A stretch of 5,300 nucleotides of DNA from Methanobacteriota archaeon (GTDB lineage Archaea > Thermoplasmatota > Poseidoniia > Poseidoniales > Poseidoniaceae), in NCBI GenBank assembly GCA_002726845.1, contig PBSP01000026.1:5659-10958 (forward strand). The letters run 5' to 3'. The notes under the pieces are model-generated. The model was not told the origin of the DNA and made no database searches. It saw nothing but the letters and a program-made list of their open reading frames with translations. This document shows positions 1 through 5,300 of the stretch, piece by piece. Both the position numbers and the translations under genes were made by a program. The stretch's first letter is position 1; every line of letters begins with the position of its first letter.

Positions 1-783
1 GGGAAGTGGTGCGTCACCAGAAAAATGTGTGTGGCTGATTTGGCTCGACGCACTGTGTTGTTCGTCATTGAGCAGATTTGCATGCCCCCTTCGGGTTCCT
101 ACGTTGGCGATTCCACGTTCGATGATTCCATGTTGCCGTGGTTCAATGGAATCGAACGCTGTTGGCTCCTTACGCATCGAGTCCGTCGCCCATCGCGGCA
201 TCGATTCATCGATCTCAAACTCTTCATTTTCAGGAACAAGGTCACCAAGGAAACTCGATAAACTTCTTGCGGGAACTAAATCCTTTGCAGGAGCTGGAAG
301 GGATTGTGCGGCAATGTGAGCCGCATGACGAGGAAATTCAGCATCTTCATTGATTAAATCGACACCTATTCGCGCTTCTTCAAGCGTTAAACCATCGTTC
401 ATGCGTTGAATCATGGTTGAAAGTCTGAGCAAGCGTGAATCAATGGCATGAAGGACATGGCAATCACCCAGTTCAGTATCAAGGGTCAACGTTGGGCGCT
501 TTGTTAACACCCATCCGGAGACCATTGAAACACCGAGTATGAGTCCAATTAATCGTAAATCTGGAGGTGTGATGACTCTCCATGAGGCGTAAAGAAGACA
601 GCATCCAATAAAGGCGATCCAACTTGGTATCAGCGTGGTGTTGTGATGCATCATTCGTACAATCCTGTCGTAGCGGATGTCAATGCAATTCCCATTCTTG
701 AATTCGATGGAGAGGCGAGACTCGCCAAGACTGGCTCTCGCTCGACCGCTTTCGCCAACCACGCGAAGGCCGTGGAGGACCAT
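1..783 (-). CDS. Two-helix membrane protein, unknown function, partial (C-terminus outside window)
   Basis: I do not recognise a named family. The minus-strand frame is open from about 903 to base 1 and gives 261 residues from ATG 783, with no stop in the window. The N-terminal 45 residues look like beta strands of a small PH-like domain (ending FKNGNCIDIRYDRIVRM). They are followed by two hydrophobic segments at about 51-71 and 75-94, then a soluble part starting KRPTLTLDTELGDCHVL that could complete the same domain, then a helix with LRLSTMIQRMNDGLTLEEAR. From about residue 150 the tail is acidic, proline-containing and probably disordered, with LVPENEE at 182-188. The short TM1-TM2 loop implies a hairpin with both soluble parts on one side, probably cytoplasmic. 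I chose ATG 783 because GGGGAG lies at 787-792, although the 3-base spacing is short. ATG 831 is an in-frame alternative that adds 16 hydrophilic residues. The coding frame is secure from its length and sensible protein; the start and function are uncertain. Confidence 0.75.
   Translation of the reverse strand, partial: MVLHGLRVVGESGRARASLGESRLSIEFKNGNCIDIRYDRIVRMMHHNTTLIPSWIAFIGCCLLYASWRVITPPDLRLIGLILGVSMVSGWVLTKRPTLTLDTELGDCHVLHAIDSRLLRLSTMIQRMNDGLTLEEARIGVDLINEDAEFPRHAAHIAAQSLPAPAKDLVPARSLSSFLGDLVPENEEFEIDESMPRWATDSMRKEPTAFDSIEPRQHGIIERGIANVGTRRGHANLLNDEQHSASSQISHTHFSGDAPLP
221..240 (-). repeat. 20-base exact repeat, copy 1, in-frame LVPENEE
   Basis: Reads CTTGTTCCTGAAAATGAAGA on the minus strand, inside the acidic tail of the partial membrane protein (residues 182-188). 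The identity stops exactly at both ends: the flanking bases differ from those of the copy at 2051-2070. Both copies are read in the same codon phase. Confidence 0.85.
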
Positions 784-905
784 TCTCTCCCCAGACTCCG
801 CATGGCGTTCATTGCGCCCTTCCGTCTGCATCCCAGCGTGCAGTTTGAGCCACCTATTATCAATGCATCCCTCAGAAAGACGTTTGAAACAATTGTTATG
901 CGTTC

Positions 906-912
906 AAAAAAA
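906..912 (-). terminator. Oligo-T terminator-like run after the elongation factor gene
   Basis: On the minus strand a run of seven T residues begins 10 bases after the TGA of the SelB-like gene, preceded by a GC-rich GGCGGCG. Archaeal intrinsic termination relies on oligo-T in the non-template strand and needs no hairpin, so this run could end or attenuate the thioesterase/elongation factor transcript. It lies between that gene and the start of the next minus-strand gene. Only one T run is present, so efficiency may be partial. This is inference from position and composition. Confidence 0.45.
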
Positions 913-922
913 CGCCGCCGAA

Positions 923-1945
923 TCAATCAATTTTGCTGAGTTGTGCATGACCCATTATTCTGGGTTTTGAGTCAAGTTGAGCGACCACAACTGCTGGCGA
1001 ATTTTCGATTCTCTGCAACAAGGGTGTCTCCCATCGAACGGTATATGTGGTTCCATCCACGCTTTCGATACGACCAACGTTGAATTGCAAATCAATGGAT
1101 GCATGAACAACATCACCAACCTCGAGATTCTTTTTCTGAAACGGTGAGACGGACAAATCCATCTCGGAAGTCGTGTGTGCTTCAAGGGCCAACGGTCGGA
1201 AGGTGTTTGTTTTCTTATCGTCAAGTTCTGGATGAACGATTAAACATGTTCCAGAAAGACTCTCTTCCTTTGCGTTGCGAAGTGCGATTCCAACGCGATC
1301 ACCCGCTCCGGCCCGATTCACATCATCATCCATGACTTGAAGTGATTTCACCGAACCAGTTCCGCCATGTGGCAACATCTTGACCTCGTCATGAACTGAA
1401 ACCACTCCCGATTGAACGTATCCAATTGCGACCAGTCCAATGCCTTTGACATTGAAATGTTGGTCGATTGGAACCACAAGAGGCAATTCTTCAACAGTGG
1501 TAAGGAATTCTGCAATGTGTTCCATTATGCTGTACAATGCATTGCGTAATTCGATTCCGTCCGCTTTTACAAAACTCCAATTGACCAGGCCAGCCTGATG
1601 AAACAACGATTGAATCGAACTTTCATCAATCCACTCTCCTTGGGGCGGTTTCAATACGGCAATACCGTTCTCAATTCCTGCGCTGGCGAAGGCAACCAAG
1701 GTCTCACCGAGCGTTGCATCAACAGCATTTACCTCGATCAATCCTGCACGACCTGCTGACAATGCATTGAGCAAAGGACGCAGTCGTTCTGGATATTTTG
1801 CAGGCCGGATCAGCGACAAAATACGGGCTTCACCATCGACGGTCTCTTTGTGTACATACGTGTGAACGTCGCGTTGGTCTGTTGGTTTTGCAATCTCCCT
1901 TGCGAGTTCATCACTTCCAACCATTGCGATGTTCAACACGGCCAT
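923..1945 (-). CDS. SelB-like elongation factor with degenerate GTPase domain (aSelBL family)
   Basis: A 340-residue relative of SelB/EF-Tu. Residues 1-148 keep the length and fold pattern of a translational G domain, but every nucleotide motif is replaced. GSDELAREIAK stands where the P-loop GxxxxGK[ST] should be, IRPAKYPERL (46-55) replaces DxPGH, and VLKPPQ (97-102) replaces the NKxD strand end. Domain II is well kept at about 150-232 (PIDQHFNVKGIG, HDEVKMLP, GDRVGIALRN). Domain III spans about 245-335 and ends PRIMGHAQL. The C-terminal winged-helix mRNA-binding region of true SelB is absent. This matches the described archaeal aSelBL family, thought to bind aminoacyl-tRNA and the ribosome but with doubtful GTPase activity; its function is unknown. 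A GTG at 1957 would add four residues, but it overlaps the GGTGG ribosome binding site, so ATG 1945 is preferred. The gene starts 26 bases after the thioesterase stop, suggesting one transcript. Confidence 0.88.
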   Translation of the reverse strand: MAVLNIAMVGSDELAREIAKPTDQRDVHTYVHKETVDGEARILSLIRPAKYPERLRPLLNALSAGRAGLIEVNAVDATLGETLVAFASAGIENGIAVLKPPQGEWIDESSIQSLFHQAGLVNWSFVKADGIELRNALYSIMEHIAEFLTTVEELPLVVPIDQHFNVKGIGLVAIGYVQSGVVSVHDEVKMLPHGGTGSVKSLQVMDDDVNRAGAGDRVGIALRNAKEESLSGTCLIVHPELDDKKTNTFRPLALEAHTTSEMDLSVSPFQKKNLEVGDVVHASIDLQFNVGRIESVDGTTYTVRWETPLLQRIENSPAVVVAQLDSKPRIMGHAQLSKID

Positions 1946-1953
1946 GTGACGAA

Positions 1954-1958
1954 CCACC
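1954..1958 (-). promoter_or_regulatory. Ribosome binding site GGTGG that decides the elongation factor start
   Basis: GGTGG matches the archaeal anti-Shine-Dalgarno partner (AGGAGGTGAT) at four of five bases of GGTGA. It lies 8 bases before ATG 1945, and the competing GTG at 1957-1955 lies inside it. This favours the ATG and suggests that the gene, second in its transcript, is translated by an SD-dependent mechanism. Confidence 0.55.
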
Positions 1959-1971
1959 GAATCTTCTCACA

Positions 1972-2445
1972 TCAATCCTCTTGTTGCGGTTTCCGTTTTG
2001 AGAGCAATTTGTTGCGAATGTCTTCTGCTATCGCCCATTCGTTCTTTTCTTCTTCATTTTCAGGAACAAGTTGTGGAATAGGTATGGGTCGCATCATTGA
2101 GTCGATGGCGACCATGAAAAAGTACCCCTCACAAATGACACGTGTTTTCCAATCGGACTTCGTCATTGCACACGCTGTTACTTTGACACCAGCAGTGTGT
2201 GTACTCGTAAACACAATGCGTCCAGTGACTTCGATCAAATCACCCTGCCGTGCTGGTGCCTTGAAGGTCAGTGTATCGATGGAGACGGTAACGAACTCAC
2301 GGTGTGCAAATTTGGAGCATGCAATGCCAGCTGCCTTGTCCATGACCGATAGCAGTCTACCACCAAACAGGGTGTCGTAAGCGTTGGTATCTTGAGGAAA
2401 CACTTCTTCAATCAGCTTGACGGGTTCGGTTGAGAACGGTTTCAT
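1972..2445 (-). CDS. Acyl-CoA thioesterase, hotdog fold (YciA/BACH-like)
   Basis: A 157-residue cytosolic hotdog enzyme expected to hydrolyse acyl-CoA to free acid and CoA. The family signature sits at residues 15-42: VFPQDTN, then LFGGRLLSVMDKAAGIA. N21 and D36 match the conserved Asn and Asp used in catalysis, and F27-G28-G29 match the FGG turn at the start of the central helix. The strand SIDTLTFKAPARQGDLIEVTG (55-75) is the usual core and dimer strand. The Gly that commonly precedes T-[LMV]-FGG is Asp24 here. The core ends near residue 118, followed by a charged tail with LVPENEEEK and a Lys/Gln-rich end. One hotdog domain is present, so dimers or hexamers are expected. It is the first gene of the minus-strand pair with the SelB-like factor. 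The substrate cannot be read from sequence. No good SD precedes ATG 2445, consistent with a leaderless mRNA. Confidence 0.9.
   Translation of the reverse strand: MKPFSTEPVKLIEEVFPQDTNAYDTLFGGRLLSVMDKAAGIACSKFAHREFVTVSIDTLTFKAPARQGDLIEVTGRIVFTSTHTAGVKVTACAMTKSDWKTRVICEGYFFMVAIDSMMRPIPIPQLVPENEEEKNEWAIAEDIRNKLLSKRKPQQED
2051..2070 (-). repeat. 20-base exact repeat, copy 2, in-frame LVPENEE
   Basis: Identical over 20 bases to 221-240, 1830 bases away, and read in the same codon phase. Here it encodes residues 126-132 of the thioesterase, at the start of the charged tail after the hotdog core. The flanking protein sequence differs from the other copy: EKNEW follows here, FEIDE there. Confidence 0.85.
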
Positions 2446-2466
2446 GATTATCCCACGCTTTCATGT

Positions 2467-2474
2467 GATATGAA
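2467..2474 (-). promoter_or_regulatory. Possible TATA box of the thioesterase gene (leaderless)
   Basis: TTCATATC on the minus strand is centred about 25 bases before ATG 2445. Archaeal TATA boxes sit about 26 bases before the transcription start, so the transcript would begin at or next to the ATG. That agrees with the lack of a clear SD. The match to consensus is weak and no distinct BRE is evident. Confidence 0.3.
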
Positions 2475-2582
2475 CCCTTAGAGGAAATTCGACCAATGGC
2501 TGCTGATTTCCCTGATTTTCTCAAACGTTGAGATGGACGTCAAAGCGACGAGGTTTTAGTCCAGTGCTGGTACGCAGGTGTT

Positions 2583-2588
2583 AGGTGA
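2583..2588 (+). promoter_or_regulatory. Ribosome binding site AGGTGA of the secreted-protein gene
   Basis: AGGTGA is an exact piece of the archaeal anti-SD complement (AGGAGGTGAT). It ends 4 bases before ATG 2593, a short but usable spacing. It supports this start together with the signal peptide that follows immediately. Confidence 0.6.
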
Positions 2589-2592
2589 CACC

Positions 2593-5300
2593 ATGGCCAA
2601 TCAAAACCGACGAACAAAAACTGCGCTTTTCCTTGTACTGTTGATGGTTTTAATGCCTCTTGCAAGCGGGACATCCTTGACGACAAATTTCAGTTCTGGT
2701 TCAAACGAAGTAGAAATCCTTCTCAACGATGCAACAAGCTATTCAGAGAGCGTGGATGGTTCAATCGATTTACCTCTTGACCAATCGATTACTTCTGCAA
2801 GTATGGCCGTCGGGTCTGACCCAGCGGTGCATGGCGCACACACTCGCATCGACATCGAGACCATGCCACGTGTTTGGAATCCAAATTACAATGGCCAAAC
2901 TACTTCGTTTTCCAAAGCAGAGGAATTCCAGTTTGAAGATGGCTCGGTCTCAACTCCGGTTTCACTGAAAGCCGAAGGAATCCTAACGGATTTTGAAGGC
3001 GACATGGCCGGCTTCATGGATGCTACGACTCCACCGCTTCAGTCCGGCGCCCCATGGTCGCATGGGTCGTTGTACGGTGGTGCAATTTTACCAGCCAACT
3101 GCGCATCAGGAAGCGATTGTTGGGGGACCGGTCTTTTCGACAACGATTACACAGACGACAACAACCAACAGCCCTTCAAAGAAATCCTCCTCTCGCCAAC
3201 ACTCGATCTATCTTCGGGAACAGCGGTGAAAGATCCCTCAGTTTATTTCGACTCGTTTCATCAACTCATGACCTTTTCAACTTCGGGAACAAACCCAACA
3301 TACAGATATCCTGATTGTGCGTACATCGAGATGCGATACTCGCCAACAACGTTCTTTGACCCAGCCGTCTCACCGTGGGAACACATCGACATTGACATTC
3401 AAAACACATCGGGTCTTTCGTACGGATCGGGATACTATCAGGTTGGTAATGCAGGAGCTCAGAACAAAATTGACGGCCGATGCAACGGTGTTTCATTCAA
3501 TGAATATGCACTTGGTGGAACATCCATCTCCACCTTCAATCCTGACGGTTGGGCAAACGTAAAACTTGATCTCTCGGATTACGGAGGCAACTACATCGAG
3601 CTTCGATTTGTGTTGGAATACAACGACGTCGCAGCCAGCCCAGGCTACACCATCGACAACACCACCTCGATGCCAGGATGGTACATTGACAATTTCCGCT
3701 TTGGAAGCACGCTGCCTCAATCCGGCTGGATGGGTGTTCGTAACATTCTGCCAAACGTCCAAGGTGGCGAGAATCATCCAAACGGATACGGCATCTTGGC
3801 AATTGAAGCGGAGACCACAACAACTGCCGTTCTCTCACTTGACGTTCTGGATTCGTTGACGGGTCAAATTGTTGTCGACAACGACGGAGACGTCATGTCA
3901 GGGCTCGTTGGACCGATTCACGAACTCTGGGAAATCAACTCATCAACCTATCCAACGATTGATTTGAAGTTCAACTTTGATTCTGGTCCTGACCAACTCT
4001 CAACACCGGTTTTGCACGGATTCTCCATCGGAAGCCGTGTAGGTACAGGTTTCAATCAATCGATTATCTCTCCCAACCCTCCACAAAACGGGATTTGGGC
4101 ATCTCAGGGTATTGGAGATTTGATGATGTACGACCCGGTCATACCCGATTATTCGTTCAACCCGCCCATGAATCGAGCGCACTTCAGTTACCCGATCGCT
4201 TCAATAACCCCGGTTATCCAGGACGATTGTGCTGAATCACCCGAAATCTCCGTCTCAATGAACGGAAACAACATCATGTTGACCAACGGCGTCAAGTACA
4301 CACTTGGCGAAAGTGCAGGAATGCCTGATTCGGCGTTTGGTTTTACCTCGATTCTCTCGTATCAAAATCCATGCAACGTTGCAGGGATGTGGTTTGATCT
4401 TGAATTTGCACATCATGCTGAGCAAATCGAAATCGATGTTGCAGACGATGGTGATGTAGAGTACGCTTTCACAGAACCTGCCTTTGACATGTTTGGTCGA
4501 CAAACCAAGTTCATCAGTTCCAAGGATGCAAACGACGTGCACTATGGTTCCGATAGCAGGTCGTTGACACTCAGTTTGTCTGGGACCGTGGACGGTGGTG
4601 AGTTCATGCTACCGGTCGGTGCGACCATTCATGCTGCAGAGGTCTCGTTCGAGAACAATCAAATTCTGTCAACCACGAATACGAACGAAGGTTTCACCTG
4701 GAAACTGATGTCGGGATTGGAAGAGTTCAGTTTGGGCGACATCGGAAACATGACACGTGGGGCTCAAGAGATGTACCCTGAACAAATGAACCTCACAGCG
4801 GCGTTGAATACGCTGATGCAAAGCAGTCTGACGCCAACCGCACACATAGACGCCAACGGTAACGGTTGGAAGAAATTCCGTTTCAACATCGAAAGCCTCA
4901 ATGCAACCAGCGGAACGTCGATCGATCTGGTTGGTCTGGATGTTGTTTATGATGTCACACACTACCTCTCCACAGCGAATGGCTTTTCCAAGGAATTGGC
5001 TCAAGGCGTAGCCCTTTCAACGGCAACGAGTGGTGTCGCCACCGTTCCGATTGCGGTTCACGCAACCAGTGGAGGCGGTCTTTCTTTCTCGAGCTTGTCC
5101 GTTTCAACTTCACCAGGTTATACCTCCACTGCGTCGTTTGTTGGCAATCCTGTAGGACTCTACCCTAACGGTGAAATCTACGAGATTGTATCAACCCACA
5201 CAGTCTCATCGCTTACTGGAGCGAATTTCCAGCAAGCCAACCTTTTGTTTGAGTCTCAAACAGGAACCATCGAACTTGCTTACTCGGATTTGAACGGCTT
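2593..5300 (+). CDS. Giant secreted beta-rich surface protein with MAM/jelly-roll-like domain, partial (C-terminus outside window)
   Basis: Open for 902 codons from ATG 2593 and truncated by the right edge. Residues 1-26 form a Sec signal peptide: NRRTKTA, then the core LFLVLLMVLMPLA, with likely cleavage after ASG. The RR is not followed by a Tat consensus, and there is no lipobox cysteine. Residues about 30-130 are a beta-rich N-terminal module. Residues about 134-372 (FEGDMAGF to GWYIDNFRFG) resemble the MAM-like jelly roll of secreted peptidases and adhesins, where GWYIDD[VI] is the hallmark final strand. Exactly six cysteines (170, 176, 242, 297, 546, 594) suggest three disulfides, as expected outside the cell. 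Acidic turns DNDYTDD (183-189), DNDGD (429-433) and DDGD (618-621) may bind calcium. Several N-x-S/T sequons are present. Later beta modules follow from about residue 530. No protease motif such as HExxH was seen. Roles in adhesion, polymer binding or the cell envelope are inferred; the exact function is unknown. It is divergent from the thioesterase and preceded by AGGTGA. Confidence 0.88.
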   Translation, partial: MANQNRRTKTALFLVLLMVLMPLASGTSLTTNFSSGSNEVEILLNDATSYSESVDGSIDLPLDQSITSASMAVGSDPAVHGAHTRIDIETMPRVWNPNYNGQTTSFSKAEEFQFEDGSVSTPVSLKAEGILTDFEGDMAGFMDATTPPLQSGAPWSHGSLYGGAILPANCASGSDCWGTGLFDNDYTDDNNQQPFKEILLSPTLDLSSGTAVKDPSVYFDSFHQLMTFSTSGTNPTYRYPDCAYIEMRYSPTTFFDPAVSPWEHIDIDIQNTSGLSYGSGYYQVGNAGAQNKIDGRCNGVSFNEYALGGTSISTFNPDGWANVKLDLSDYGGNYIELRFVLEYNDVAASPGYTIDNTTSMPGWYIDNFRFGSTLPQSGWMGVRNILPNVQGGENHPNGYGILAIEAETTTTAVLSLDVLDSLTGQIVVDNDGDVMSGLVGPIHELWEINSSTYPTIDLKFNFDSGPDQLSTPVLHGFSIGSRVGTGFNQSIISPNPPQNGIWASQGIGDLMMYDPVIPDYSFNPPMNRAHFSYPIASITPVIQDDCAESPEISVSMNGNNIMLTNGVKYTLGESAGMPDSAFGFTSILSYQNPCNVAGMWFDLEFAHHAEQIEIDVADDGDVEYAFTEPAFDMFGRQTKFISSKDANDVHYGSDSRSLTLSLSGTVDGGEFMLPVGATIHAAEVSFENNQILSTTNTNEGFTWKLMSGLEEFSLGDIGNMTRGAQEMYPEQMNLTAALNTLMQSSLTPTAHIDANGNGWKKFRFNIESLNATSGTSIDLVGLDVVYDVTHYLSTANGFSKELAQGVALSTATSGVATVPIAVHATSGGGLSFSSLSVSTSPGYTSTASFVGNPVGLYPNGEIYEIVSTHTVSSLTGANFQQANLLFESQTGTIELAYSDLNG

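Larger units (their letters stand above)
2446..2592. promoter_or_regulatory. Divergent intergenic region between thioesterase and secreted-protein genes
   Basis: These 147 bases separate two outward-facing starts and must contain, or overlap, both promoters. No ORF, tRNA-like fold or strong palindrome was seen. For the plus-strand gene the best AT-rich candidate is TTTTAG at about 2554-2559, which would place a transcript start near 2582, but it is a poor TATA match. A short imperfect direct repeat, TGATTTCC/TGATTTTC, lies at about 2503-2520 and has no assigned role. Confidence 0.5.

Noticed and set aside
200..213. ATCGAT-TC-ATCGAT symmetric element
   Set aside because: It is short, explained by Asp/Glu/Ser codons in the membrane-protein tail, with no regulatory context.
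25..353. Three overlapping plus-strand open frames near the left edge
   Set aside because: They are antisense to the partial membrane protein, overlap each other in different frames, and have no recognisable domains or ribosome binding sites.
651..926. Minus-strand open frame of 91 codons abutting the elongation factor stop
   Set aside because: It uses a TTG start, gives an unconvincing protein, and lies out of frame over the first part of the longer membrane-protein frame, which has beta strands, two membrane segments and continues to the left edge.
643..970. Two plus-strand open frames of about 97 codons
   Set aside because: They overlap each other and are antisense to the N-terminal part of the membrane-protein gene; their compositions are Arg/Ser/Pro-rich, as is typical of shadow frames.
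1955..1957. GTG as the elongation factor start (344 residues)
   Set aside because: It lies inside the GGTGG ribosome binding site of the ATG at 1945, and the added MVRH residues do not belong to the G-domain fold.
1850..2380. Plus-strand open frame of 176 codons opposite the thioesterase
   Set aside because: The minus strand carries a clear hotdog thioesterase with catalytic-type residues over the same bases, so this frame is an antisense shadow.
2596..2650. Twin-arginine signal peptide in the surface protein
   Set aside because: RR is followed by TKTALF rather than the x-F-L-K type consensus, and the hydrophobic core is strongly Sec-like.
2762..2790. Two copies of CAATCGATT 20 bases apart near the start of the surface-protein gene
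   Set aside because: They are short, palindromic at the core, in different codon phases and inside coding sequence; AATCGATT also recurs elsewhere in the gene, so it is likely chance.
3266..5004. Several minus-strand and alternative plus-strand frames inside the surface-protein gene
   Set aside because: The plus frame from 2593 is uninterrupted and has a signal peptide and domain features; the others are short and lack supporting signals.

Overview
The window most likely comes from an archaeon, plausibly a marine Group II type euryarchaeon (Poseidoniales or a relative). The main grounds are a GTPase-dead SelB-like elongation factor, a family known only from Archaea, and archaeal-style GGTGA/GGTGG ribosome binding sites. 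A huge Sec-exported beta-rich surface protein and an oligo-T terminator-like run fit the same picture. The placement is an inference from gene style, not from a marker gene.

The window is densely coding, with four supported genes. Three lie on the minus strand, read from right to left: an acyl-CoA thioesterase of the hotdog fold (1972-2445), the SelB-like pseudo-GTPase (923-1945), and a membrane protein that runs off the left edge (1-783). The first two are 26 bases apart and look co-transcribed. A T7 run just after the elongation factor stop may end or weaken transcription before the membrane protein. On the plus strand a single very long open frame starts at 2593 and is still open at the right edge after 902 codons. 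It encodes a secreted protein with a signal peptide, a jelly-roll/MAM-like region, six cysteines and further beta modules.

The thioesterase and the secreted protein are divergent and share a 147-base intergenic region (2446-2592), which should hold both promoters. The two genes at the edges are both incomplete here. No rRNA, tRNA, CRISPR array, transposase, integrase or defence gene was recognised. The most unusual items are the elongation factor relative with every GTP-binding motif replaced, the giant surface protein, a membrane protein whose soluble beta domain seems to be split by a two-helix hairpin, and an exact 20-base in-frame repeat encoding LVPENEE shared by two neighbouring unrelated genes. 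I did not see a convincing new multi-gene system.
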